This document shows positions 8,721 to 15,872 of a stretch of DNA of 16,048 nt, piece by piece. The notes beneath the pieces were generated by a model. That model worked only from the letters and a program-made list of their open reading frames with translations. It ran no database searches and was not told the origin of the DNA. The first letter of the stretch is position 1, and each line of letters opens with the position of its first letter. Origin of the DNA: Candidatus Cloacimonetes bacterium 4572_55 (GTDB taxonomy: Bacteria; 4572-55); assembly GCA_002084765.1 (NCBI GenBank), contig NBMB01000070.1, forward strand, positions 1 to 16,048. The letters are read 5' to 3'. The translations under genes and the position numbers were made by a program.

Positions 8721-9410
8721 TCAGTTTTCCCATGGCCGAATCAGATGCTTGATAGAGCGGGTTTCTTCCTCCTCGGGCGCGGTGGGATAACAATCCGGTC
8801 GATAGCGTCGGAGGGTCTCTTTTGTTGTCATCGCGGCAATCACTATGGACGCGCTGATGGAAAACAACGCTGGCGCGATCCCGCTTATAGTTGACAGGAG
8901 GAAAAAAATCGTCAGAATTCCGCCCATAATCAGAGTGGTTTTTGGATTATCGAGCATCAATAGGAAGGATTTTTTCAGCCCTTGCCAAAAGGAGAGGTCG
9001 CCATGTGCAATGATGGGCAAGAGATAGAGTTGTTGCAGAAGATAAATCAGGTTGATCCAGATACATATCCCGACCCAAAAGGCTCCGAATAGGGATAGAC
9101 CCCCCTGAAATTGACGGTAGAAAAAGTAATTGGCAGTCAGGATCAGATAGAGCAGTCCCATGAGACCGACAGCGAGCCACCCTCGACCGAAGAAGCGTAG
9201 AAATCCGTTCAAGACATGCCGCCACCTTACCGGTTCGTCGTGGACCATCTTATCAGCGACAAAGCAGATCGCGGCTGTGAAAGGAGGCGCGGCGATAATC
9301 GAGAGTGCGGATAGCCACCACAGAATATTGAGCAAGATCAACATGCCCAGATAGTCGTGCCATATCCAGAAAGATTTTTTCAATATCAGAATGATCGAGG
9401 CGTGTTTCAT
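8721..9410 (-). CDS. DUF624/YesL-like integral membrane protein
   Basis: A 229-residue hydrophobic protein with about five membrane segments (roughly 20-52, 76-96, 105-134 and 158-192, the last perhaps two helices) and a charged, Glu-rich cytoplasmic-looking tail from 197. The N-terminal pattern NILWWLSALSIIAAPPFTAA followed by VADKMVHDE resembles the DUF624 (YesL) family signature, in which Leu/Trp-rich helix 1 leads into a Pro-Ala-containing turn and a basic, acidic stretch. In other bacteria YesL proteins often sit next to carbohydrate transport or degradation genes, but their function is unknown. The start at 9410 has no recognisable ribosome-binding site: a short dispersed repeat begins seven bases upstream. 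Either it is translated by coupling or weakly, or the repeat has displaced the original leader. It is the last gene of the cytochrome-cinA run, 56 bp after cinA, and its stop lies 9 bp from the uvrC stop, so no separate terminator fits between them. Confidence 0.8.
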   Translation of the reverse strand: MKHASIILILKKSFWIWHDYLGMLILLNILWWLSALSIIAAPPFTAAICFVADKMVHDEPVRWRHVLNGFLRFFGRGWLAVGLMGLLYLILTANYFFYRQFQGGLSLFGAFWVGICIWINLIYLLQQLYLLPIIAHGDLSFWQGLKKSFLLMLDNPKTTLIMGGILTIFFLLSTISGIAPALFSISASIVIAAMTTKETLRRYRPDCYPTAPEEEETRSIKHLIRPWEN

Positions 9411-9416
9411 CGAAAA

Positions 9417-9452
9417 GGTCCGCAGATTACGCAGATTACGCAGATTACGCAG
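9417..9452 (-). repeat. 9-bp-phased tandem repeat, copy A (CGCAGATTA units)
   Basis: Three full and one partial copy of the 9-base unit CGCAGATTA (units at 9421, 9430 and 9439, partial at 9448), preceded by GGTC. Read on the minus strand, the last 22 bases (9438 to 9417) match 12530-12551 on the plus strand exactly, including the GGACC edge. It lies in the cinA to membrane-protein gap and ends six bases before the latter's start codon. A shared end sequence in two places indicates a dispersed element rather than local slippage. Confidence 0.85.
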
Positions 9453-9466
9453 GGGCGGATATAAAT

Positions 9467-10726
9467 TTAGGGGAGATTTGGGTCATACGAGGTGAGCAAT
9501 AGATATTTCCTGACCATATCCAATGCGGCTTGCGCTGAACGAATTTTTATCTCGCTCCGACCGCCTCGGAAGAGAAATCGATCAACTGTCTCCCTATCCG
9601 CGGCAGATAAGCCGATATAGACCAGACCAATTGGTTTTTCTGGAGTTCCTCCGGTGGGACCGGCAATGCCGGTGACAGACAATCCGATATCGGCCATCGA
9701 TCTTTTTCTGATACCTGCTGCCATCTCTTGAGCGGTCTCTTTGCTGACTGCGCCATATTTTTCGATTGTCCCTGGGGCGACGTCCAGCAGATCGATCTTT
9801 GACTGATTGCTGTATGTCGTCGCGGCTCGGTCGAAATAGACTGAGCTTCCGGGGGTTTCGGTCAGCCAATGTCCGATCAAGCCGCCAGTGCAAGATTCTG
9901 CGACAGCGATGCGTTTTTGTTGTGTGATAAGCGCGCTACCCACGATCCCCGAGAGCGTCTCGTCATCCACGCCGTACATCGCGTGACCGACCAATTCTCG
10001 GATACATTTTTCCCCATCTGACAGGATAGAAACGGCTTCCGACTCAGGGCGATGATAGACTGTAAGCCGCAGTCGGACTCCGATAGACGAGGGGAGAAAT
10101 GCTAATGAAAATTCTTGATTGCGTCTTGTGATCGGCTCCAACATTTTTGCGACAGTCGATTCTGGGATACCGGTCGTCAACAACATCCGATGACGGATAA
10201 CCGATCCAGAAGCCCGATCCTGTAGTCTGGGGATCACGCGGTTCAAAATCAGCCACTTCATCTCACACGGGACCCCGGGAAGCGCAAAGAAAATACGCCT
10301 TCCTTTCTCCAGAATCAGCCCTGGCGCAGTGCCGTTGGGATTCTCTAAGACCTCTGCACCTTCTGGGATAAGTGCTTGATCTCGATTGCGTCTGCCGAGC
10401 GTTCGATTTGCTTTTTCATATCGCTTGCGAAGCCTGTTGAGCCACGGCTCATGCACTGTCAGACTTTTTCCGAAATAGCGGGCTATCTCATTTTTGGTAA
10501 TATCATCTTCGGTCGGTCCCAGTCCGCCGGTGGAGATCACGACTTCATATCGACCCATTCCCTGCTCAATAGCATGGGAAATCGCGTCGGCTTTATCACC
10601 CACAGTGAGATTTTCAGCGATAAAAATACCGTGCCTTGCAAGCTCCCTACCGATGAACGCCGCGTTGCTATTGACAATATTTCCCAGCAGAATCTCATCG
10701 CCGATTGTAATCAATAACGCGTGCAT
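9467..10726 (-). CDS. cinA: CinA / nicotinamide-mononucleotide amidohydrolase, two-domain form
   Basis: A 419-residue protein of normal length for full CinA. The N-terminal MoCF-biosynthesis-like domain (about 1-170) shows GDEILLGNIVNSN near its start and STGGLGPTEDD at 65-75; in characterised CinA proteins this part acts as an ADP-ribose pyrophosphatase. A linking domain covers about 175-250. The C-terminal PncC domain (about 260-412) carries AESCTGG at 276-282 and SVTGIAGPTGGTPEKPIG at 350-367, the NMN deamidase signature. That domain converts nicotinamide mononucleotide to nicotinic acid mononucleotide in NAD salvage. The start at 10726 has GGGGA upstream at a somewhat long spacing. The gene starts 30 bp after the cytochrome gene and is followed by repeat copy A and the membrane-protein gene, so the three are probably one transcript. 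The old name 'competence/damage-inducible' is historical and is not evidence of competence here. Confidence 0.96.
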   Translation of the reverse strand: MHALLITIGDEILLGNIVNSNAAFIGRELARHGIFIAENLTVGDKADAISHAIEQGMGRYEVVISTGGLGPTEDDITKNEIARYFGKSLTVHEPWLNRLRKRYEKANRTLGRRNRDQALIPEGAEVLENPNGTAPGLILEKGRRIFFALPGVPCEMKWLILNRVIPRLQDRASGSVIRHRMLLTTGIPESTVAKMLEPITRRNQEFSLAFLPSSIGVRLRLTVYHRPESEAVSILSDGEKCIRELVGHAMYGVDDETLSGIVGSALITQQKRIAVAESCTGGLIGHWLTETPGSSVYFDRAATTYSNQSKIDLLDVAPGTIEKYGAVSKETAQEMAAGIRKRSMADIGLSVTGIAGPTGGTPEKPIGLVYIGLSAADRETVDRFLFRGGRSEIKIRSAQAALDMVRKYLLLTSYDPNLP

Positions 10727-10756
10727 TTGTCTGATTTCCCCGATTTTCGATCAATT

Positions 10757-12181
10757 TTACTCTTCAAAATACTCGAAAGGCTCCTCATCTTCATAAGTGA
10801 GAAGGAAGTGACACAGATCACAATCCTCAGAAATTGTCTCCTCGTCTTCATCGACAAGATACTCGTTATGGCACCGAGCGCATCCATCCTCATCGTCCTC
10901 ATGCCCCAGGAGATTCCTATACACGCCCCAGGTGATGTTCATTTCATGATGGATATTTCGGCTATATATCTCTTGCAACACGTGGATAGCCGTCTCGATT
11001 TCCTCTTTCTTTGATTGCGCTATCTCAGGATATTCCTCTTGGTAAAACTGAAGGATGGAGTTCGTAATTCCTGATAGTGCTTCATCTTGTGACGCGTACT
11101 CCTTTGTGATCGCTTTTAAGCCCTCTCGCCGGATATATGGCAAGGTTCTATCAATTAATTCGTCTTGCATGCGGAAATCAAGGGCATCGTCCGGGTTTTC
11201 ATAAATGTGAGTCGCGCGGTTATGACAGTCTGCGCAGTCGAGAGATCGAACAGCTTTTGGATTTACGTTTTCATCTTTAAAATTTTCATTTGTAAAGCGC
11301 TTATAGCTTCCATCCGGCTGCTTGACCTCAACCCAAATCATATCTTTCCTGTTGTCGTCCACAGAGGCAAAGCGAACATAATTTTCTTTACCAATGTGCC
11401 AATGGATGCCGCCTCGGTTGTTGCTGGTACCTGAATCGACTTTGAGCGCAAGCGTGGTATATGAGGGCGTGGATTCCTCATCTTCAGCATAATGGATAAT
11501 CGTTTTTAAGCGCTTTCCATAAAATTTGGATGGCCAATGGCACTTTTCACATGTTTCCCTTGCGGGTCGAAGTTGATGCACAGGGGTAGGTATAGGGCGC
11601 TGATATAGGTCGAATGTAGATGAAATAAGCTGTCTTGCGCCCTCGAATTTTGAGCTCATCAACGCTCCAAGCCCTTGCCCAACATGGCATTCCACACACT
11701 TTACACGTGCGTGCGGCGAGTTTTGATAGACAGTCCATTCCGGTCCCATCACTTCATGACAGGCTGTTCCACAGAACTCGGAACTGTCCATAAAATGAAG
11801 CGTCCTGAAACCCACGGCACTTATAAAGATTACGTTTGCAAGCGATAATACCATAGCTATCAAAAAAACGTTTGAGCCTGTCTGTTTGGCTTGGATGTCC
11901 CTCGATGGAAATCGAGCGGACAGCAGTTCCCCAGAACTTTTACCCATTGCGCGTTTGTAAGAAAACCAGCCTATTGGTATGAGCCCCAGTCCGAGTATGA
12001 ATAAACCCGGGAGGGCCATATACATAATCATGCCCATGTACTGGTTTGTTAAAAGCCCTGTGAGTCGGGCAAATTCAAAAAGGATGAATGTGAGAAAAGA
12101 AGACGTCGCAATGATCACACCCAATTTTCCATACCAATTTACAGAAATACCTCGGATAAAATTTAAATATTTTCGAACCAT
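10757..12181 (-). CDS. Six-heme inner-membrane cytochrome c, NapC/NirT-like with three N-terminal membrane helices (ImcH-like layout)
   Basis: A 474-residue protein. Three membrane helices lie at about 20-44, 48-74 and 103-128, then six heme-attachment motifs: CGTACH (137-142), CVECH (162-166), CEKCH (211-215), CADCH (316-320), CARCH (434-438) and CDLCH (454-458). The first is CX3CH instead of CXXCH. The stretch from FCGTACHEVMGPEW through NSPHARVKCVECHVG is typical of NapC/NirT-type quinol-oxidising cytochromes, which pass electrons from the membrane quinone pool to periplasmic hemes. Several membrane helices plus a NapC-like core plus further hemes resemble Geobacter ImcH, which has seven hemes; orthology is inference. 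Hemes 5 and 6 sit in a very acidic tail (residues 428-474). The start is firm: GGGGGAG lies about five bases before the ATG. No cytochrome-maturation or porin-cytochrome gene is in the window. It is the first gene of the run with cinA. Confidence 0.92.
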   Translation of the reverse strand: MVRKYLNFIRGISVNWYGKLGVIIATSSFLTFILFEFARLTGLLTNQYMGMIMYMALPGLFILGLGLIPIGWFSYKRAMGKSSGELLSARFPSRDIQAKQTGSNVFLIAMVLSLANVIFISAVGFRTLHFMDSSEFCGTACHEVMGPEWTVYQNSPHARVKCVECHVGQGLGALMSSKFEGARQLISSTFDLYQRPIPTPVHQLRPARETCEKCHWPSKFYGKRLKTIIHYAEDEESTPSYTTLALKVDSGTSNNRGGIHWHIGKENYVRFASVDDNRKDMIWVEVKQPDGSYKRFTNENFKDENVNPKAVRSLDCADCHNRATHIYENPDDALDFRMQDELIDRTLPYIRREGLKAITKEYASQDEALSGITNSILQFYQEEYPEIAQSKKEEIETAIHVLQEIYSRNIHHEMNITWGVYRNLLGHEDDEDGCARCHNEYLVDEDEETISEDCDLCHFLLTYEDEEPFEYFEE

Positions 12182-12216
12182 GACTCCCCCTATTTATGAA
12201 AATTTGGGTTACGTAT

Positions 12217-12247
12217 CAAACATAATGGCACTTTTTTAAAAAGCAAC
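12217..12247 (-). promoter_or_regulatory. Candidate promoter of the cytochrome-cinA run
   Basis: On the minus strand, GTTG (12247-12244), 19 bases, then TATGTTTG (12224-12217) fits the Bacteroidetes housekeeping promoter pattern TTTG / N19-21 / TAnnTTTG with one mismatch in the upstream element. The same bases also read as a sigma-70-like TTGCTT, 16 bases, TATGTT. Transcription would begin near 12210, giving a leader of roughly 30 bases that ends in the strong GGGGGAG ribosome-binding site before the cytochrome start at 12181. This is pattern matching only. Confidence 0.35.
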
Positions 12248-12394
12248 CGGAATAAAATAACATAGGAGGGTTGTCGAGGCAACAAAAAAAATTAAATATT
12301 AAGGGCGTGGGTTGCCATAAGCAAGTATGATCAGAATGAGAGCGGAACGATCGCCCAATCCCATAACTGTTGAAATTATGAAAGTTTCTACGAT

Positions 12395-12410
12395 TCTTGG
12401 AGTTATCAGT
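12395..12410 (+). repeat. 16-bp direct repeat, left copy
   Basis: TCTTGGAGTTATCAGT occurs here and again, without a mismatch, at 12554-12569, 159 bases further on. The interval between them contains repeat copy B at its right end. The bases around the copies differ, so this is not simply one longer duplication. Confidence 0.75.
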
Positions 12411-12519
12411 TAAACCTTGCCCCAACCGCTGTGTCAAAGGAGAATTCAGTGTTTGAAATTTATTTTTACCTGAATAATTCACTACAAAGCACGGAGAATT
12501 TTTTTTAATTATCAATTTT

Positions 12520-12551
12520 TAATCTGCGATAATCTGCGTAATCTGCGGACC
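12520..12551 (+). repeat. 9-bp-phased tandem repeat, copy B (TAATCTGCG units)
   Basis: Three copies of TAATCTGCG (12520, 12530, 12539) with one extra A between the first and second, ending in GACC. The last 22 bases (12530-12551) are the exact reverse complement of 9417-9438 in copy A. Copies A and B therefore face each other across about 3.1 kb holding only the cytochrome and cinA genes. It lies two bases upstream of the right copy of the 16-bp direct repeat. Confidence 0.85.
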
Positions 12552-12553
12552 AA

Positions 12554-12569
12554 TCTTGGAGTTATCAGT
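12554..12569 (+). repeat. 16-bp direct repeat, right copy
   Basis: Second exact copy of TCTTGGAGTTATCAGT (see 12395-12410). It lies 45 bases before the lipoprotein start codon and overlaps the possible -35 element of that gene, so it could be a regulator site as well as a scar of duplication. Confidence 0.75.
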
Positions 12570-12614
12570 AATAATCCAGGTTATAAAATTTAGGCTATAA
12601 AAAAGGAAGGGCGA

Positions 12615-13460
12615 ATGAAATTTTTTGAAAATAAAAGAAGCCATTTATTTATATTATTTGCCATGTTTGTTTCCAGCGGGCTTTGGGGATGCGGTAGTAT
12701 GACGCAACTCAACAGCAATCCACTGGATCGGGACATTGTTGTCGATGGGGATTATACAGAGTGGGGAGGGCAGATGTGGGCGTTGGATCAAGAAAATATC
12801 TACATCGGAACGCTCAATGACGATGCGTTTTTGTATCTCTCCATCGTTGCTTCTGATCGGCAAACTGGCATGAAAATGGTCATGCAGGGCTTCACTCTGT
12901 GGTTTGATCCTGATGGCGGCACGGACAAAGTATTGGGCATTCGCTTCCCGTTGGGCGTTGGCGATGAAAAAAAAGGTCCCCCATCCCGACCGGGTGAAAT
13001 GAGTGAGCCTGATTCGGAACAAATCAAGGAGCAGTTCGAATCCTCGCTAACTGAGTTGGAAATTTTCACCAAAGGTAACGAACTTCCGAATCGGCTGTTA
13101 GTGGCTGACGCTCATGGCGTTGACGTGTCAGCCAGCGTGGAAAGCCGTTCCTTTGTCTACGAGCTGAAAATTCCGTTGCACCGGGATGAGACCCATCCTT
13201 ATGGCATCGGCACCAAGTCTGGCAAACTGCTGAGCCTGAAGCTGGAAACACCAGAAATTGACGTGAAAGAAATACGCGATAAACGAGATGCCATGCCCGG
13301 AGGCGGACGAGGCGGACGAGGGGGTGGCGGCGGTGGCATACCAGGTGACAGACGAGGTGGCGGTCCAGGCGGTGGGAGTAATATGCGCCCTCAGGCGTCG
13401 CAACCAATTGACCTGTGGATCAAAATTCAACTTGCCTCTATGGATGATATTATTAGGTAA
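12615..13460 (+). CDS. Outer-membrane lipoprotein with CBM9/DOMON-like fold and Gly/Arg-rich segment
   Basis: A 281-residue protein with a type II signal peptide: basic start, hydrophobic stretch (about 10-22) and lipobox LWGC with Cys26. The residue after the cysteine is Gly, not Asp, which in Gram-negatives favours sorting to the outer membrane. Residues about 38-105 read IVVDGDYTEW, then FLYLSIVASD and FTLWFDPDGG; residues 176-212 (FVYELKIPL) complete what looks like a beta-sandwich of the CBM9/DOMON kind, often a ligand- or sugar-binding or heme-binding fold. Residues 229-255 are a low-complexity Gly/Arg run (GGGRGGRGGGGGG). The ligand is unknown. The start is supported by AAGGAAGGG just upstream. 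The TonB-dependent-receptor-type gene follows after 40 bp, so the pair are probably co-expressed and may work together at the cell surface, in the manner of lipoprotein/receptor pairs in Bacteroidetes. That partnership is inference. Confidence 0.82.
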   Translation: MKFFENKRSHLFILFAMFVSSGLWGCGSMTQLNSNPLDRDIVVDGDYTEWGGQMWALDQENIYIGTLNDDAFLYLSIVASDRQTGMKMVMQGFTLWFDPDGGTDKVLGIRFPLGVGDEKKGPPSRPGEMSEPDSEQIKEQFESSLTELEIFTKGNELPNRLLVADAHGVDVSASVESRSFVYELKIPLHRDETHPYGIGTKSGKLLSLKLETPEIDVKEIRDKRDAMPGGGRGGRGGGGGGIPGDRRGGGPGGGSNMRPQASQPIDLWIKIQLASMDDIIR

Positions 13461-13500
13461 TGATTTAGAATTTATAATTTGAGCTTAAAAGGAGATTTTT

Positions 13501-15870
13501 ATGTATAAACATATCTTGATGCTATTTACTATGGTTTTCCTGATAACGACCGCAGCGTTTGCTCAACCCGGATCCAGGGGGATGCCAGGGCAACGCGGCG
13601 GCAGTATTTCCGGCAAGGTGTTCGATCTATGGTCGAATGAACCTATCGAATACGCCAATATTGTGCTGTTCAGTCAGCAGGATAGCACACAAATTATCGG
13701 CACAATAACTGACAGAGAGGGCAAATTTAAGCTGATGCCCGTGCGCCGCGGTCCACATTATCTGACAGTGAGTTTTATCGGTTATGAAGAAATCTCTATT
13801 TCTGATATAAAAATTAGCCAATCCGATCCACATTTTGTCGAATTCAAAATCGACAAAAAAATTGTCAATGTCAGCCAGATGCACACCGCGGCAACCGGTA
13901 ATGCTGTGGATGTGCTGGAAAATGTGCCGTCGGTTACTGTGGACATCGAGGGCAACGTGAGTCTGCGGGGCAGCTCCAATTTTACCGTGCTTATCGACGG
14001 CGCGCCGACTGTGCTGGACGCCAACGACGCCTTGCAGCAGATTCCGTCGAGCAGTATTAACAGCATCGAAATTATCACCAATCCGTCGGTAAAATACGAC
14101 CCGGACGGTACTTCCGGGATTATCAATATCCTGATGAAAAAAGGGAAAAATAGCGGTACAAACGGCGTTGTCAATGTGAATGGAGGAGTGCGGGGTACGT
14201 ATGGCGGCGACGCATTGATCAATATTCGCAATGAAAAAATCGGCGGTTTTTTTGGTCTGGATTATAATAAACGAGCGCATCCCGGGGATCGCCGAGGCGA
14301 AAGTCAGACCTGGGTTGAGAACGATACATCTTATGTTGTATCTGACGGCGAAATGGACAGAAATATGACGTCCTGGGGTTTGCGAGGCGGTCTCAATGTG
14401 AGGCTCACGGAGCAGGATCAGGTCAATATGGGGCTGCGTTATGGCAGTCGATCTTTTGCTATGGAAGCCGATATGGACTATGACGTGTGGAGCAGTCTGG
14501 ATAATGTGCATTCGGAATATCGCACTGCCAGCGAGGTTGGTCGCTCCCATGATTTTTATTCTGGGACTGTGGATTATAAACGCAGTTTTCGGAAAAAAGG
14601 TCATGAGTTGTCCAGCCAGGTATATTACAGCCATCGAGATGGAGACGAATCTTCCCATAATGAGCGTTTTGATATGACCGGCAATTTGATCAGCAGTCAG
14701 GAAAGCACTGAGGAGGGACCGTCCGATCAATTTCGATGGAAATTGGACTATACGCTGCCCTTGCGTGAAAATGAAAAGTTTGAAGCGGGTTATCAGCTCC
14801 GATCCAGCGCGTCCGAAGACAATACCAAATTTCTTGAGTACAATCCAGATACAGGTGAATATGAAGAGATGACCCAATTTTCTAACTCAAGTGATTATAC
14901 CCACAATATTCAATCGCTGTATAGCATATATTCCGGCGAATCCGACAAACTTGGTTACATGGTCGGCTTCCGAACTGAATATACCGACCGGGTCGTTACC
15001 GTTGAAAAGAGCGGGGATGAGTTTACGATTGATCGCTGGGACTATTTCCCATCCGCGCATGTTTCCTGGCATTTTTCGGATGAGCAACAGATCATGGCAA
15101 GCTACACTCGGCGCATCGAGCGACCGCGTGGGTGGTATTTGGAGCCGTTTGAAACTTGGATCGACGCGTACAATGTCCGGAAAGGAAATCCCGGTCTGAA
15201 GCCGGAATATATTGATTCCTGCGAGTTGGGCTATCAAACAAAAGTGGGGAAATTCCGGTTGTCGTCCGAACTCTATTATCGGGCAACGGAGAATCTGATG
15301 GAGCGCGTTCGCATTGTGGATGAAAATAGCGTCACCCGTCATACTTTTGAAAATGTGGGCGAAGAATATGCCGCAGGAGCTGAATTTGGCGTGAATAGCC
15401 GCTTGCTTAACTGGTGGAAAATAAACTACATGGCGAATCTATACGACTATCGGCTGGAAAGCGATCTGGCTGATTCTGAATCCAACCAGGACGATTTTAA
15501 TTGGAGCCTGCGGTTTAATAATACCTTCACATTTAATGAACGAACGCAATTCCAACTCAGCGGCATGCATCACAGTTCGTCCAAAACTTCTCAGGGCGAA
15601 CGTGAAGGATTCACGATGATCAATGCCGCGCTGAAGTATAGTTTTATCCCGAAAAAATTGACTGTCACTTTGCAGGCGCGCGATATTTTTGATAATGCCA
15701 GGCGGGAAATAGTCTCGGAAGGGACAGATTTCTACTCGTATCTCTATCGGGATATGGACGCGCCGTTTATCACGTTGAAAATAAGCTATAATATCAATAA
15801 CTATAAGCCGGATCGTAAAAAACGAGAAAATGGCGGAGATGAAAACGGCGATGGAGACGAGGGCTTTTAG
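13501..15870 (+). CDS. TonB-dependent-receptor-type outer-membrane protein with carboxypeptidase-regulatory-like N-terminus
   Basis: A 789-residue protein with a signal peptide (1-21, cleavage after AFA) and a short Gly/Arg-rich stretch (QPGSRGMPGQRGG). Residues about 35-105 are a carboxypeptidase-regulatory-like beta domain (ISGKVFDLWSNEPIEYANI, then GKFKLMPVRRG and LTVSFIGYEE). The plug domain covers about 118-215, with DVLENVPSVTVDIEGNVSLRGSSNF-type sequence from 137 and DPDGTSGIINILMKKG at 200-215. The rest is an outer-membrane beta-barrel of the PF14905-like type, with many aromatic-ending strands and a charged Gly/Asp tail ending in Phe. It probably imports or binds a ligand at the cell surface using TonB energy; the substrate cannot be read. 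The segment joining the first domain to the plug is short (about 12 residues) and lacks the usual VxVTA-like stretch. AAGGAG lies six bases before the ATG. It follows the lipoprotein gene by 40 bp. Confidence 0.92.
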   Translation: MYKHILMLFTMVFLITTAAFAQPGSRGMPGQRGGSISGKVFDLWSNEPIEYANIVLFSQQDSTQIIGTITDREGKFKLMPVRRGPHYLTVSFIGYEEISISDIKISQSDPHFVEFKIDKKIVNVSQMHTAATGNAVDVLENVPSVTVDIEGNVSLRGSSNFTVLIDGAPTVLDANDALQQIPSSSINSIEIITNPSVKYDPDGTSGIINILMKKGKNSGTNGVVNVNGGVRGTYGGDALINIRNEKIGGFFGLDYNKRAHPGDRRGESQTWVENDTSYVVSDGEMDRNMTSWGLRGGLNVRLTEQDQVNMGLRYGSRSFAMEADMDYDVWSSLDNVHSEYRTASEVGRSHDFYSGTVDYKRSFRKKGHELSSQVYYSHRDGDESSHNERFDMTGNLISSQESTEEGPSDQFRWKLDYTLPLRENEKFEAGYQLRSSASEDNTKFLEYNPDTGEYEEMTQFSNSSDYTHNIQSLYSIYSGESDKLGYMVGFRTEYTDRVVTVEKSGDEFTIDRWDYFPSAHVSWHFSDEQQIMASYTRRIERPRGWYLEPFETWIDAYNVRKGNPGLKPEYIDSCELGYQTKVGKFRLSSELYYRATENLMERVRIVDENSVTRHTFENVGEEYAAGAEFGVNSRLLNWWKINYMANLYDYRLESDLADSESNQDDFNWSLRFNNTFTFNERTQFQLSGMHHSSSKTSQGEREGFTMINAALKYSFIPKKLTVTLQARDIFDNARREIVSEGTDFYSYLYRDMDAPFITLKISYNINNYKPDRKKRENGGDENGDGDEGF

Positions 15871-15872
15871 AC

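Larger units (their letters stand above)
12182..12614. other. 433-bp intergenic region between divergent cytochrome and lipoprotein genes
   Basis: It contains no gene I can support. Its AT-rich content includes a candidate promoter for the cytochrome (12217-12247), a 16-bp direct repeat, copy B of the 9-bp-phased repeat, and near its right end TATAAA boxes (12582-12587 and 12596-12601) that could be the -10 element for the lipoprotein gene. TTGGAG at 12556-12561 is a possible -35 for the first box, but the 20-base spacing is long. A minus-strand frame across 12515-12216 has a composition unlike its neighbours and no family resemblance. A 19-codon plus-strand frame with an upstream AGGAG (12449-12508) is too short to call. 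Confidence 0.6.

Noticed and set aside
9417-9452. Possible small CRISPR-like array
   Set aside because: The units are 9 bases and contiguous, without spacers, and no cas gene is present.
12259-12292. Weak GTTG-TCGAGG-CAAC hairpin next to an A-run, considered as a terminator
   Set aside because: The stem is only four pairs, and the T-run on the minus strand would come before rather than after the hairpin.
12449-12508. A 19-codon plus-strand frame with GTG start and AGGAG upstream, possibly a leader peptide
   Set aside because: Too short, with no attenuator-like hairpins or codon runs to support it; its end lies in a T-run.
12216-12515. A 99-codon open frame on the minus strand in the intergenic region
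   Set aside because: No family resemblance and an unusual composition, and it spans the direct-repeat left copy and the candidate promoter. Probably chance in AT-rich sequence.
13627-14877. A 416-codon open frame on the minus strand inside the receptor gene
   Set aside because: It lies wholly antisense to a gene with clear domains, shows no recognisable family or ribosome-binding site, and has the His/Ile/Arg-rich composition of a frame shadow.
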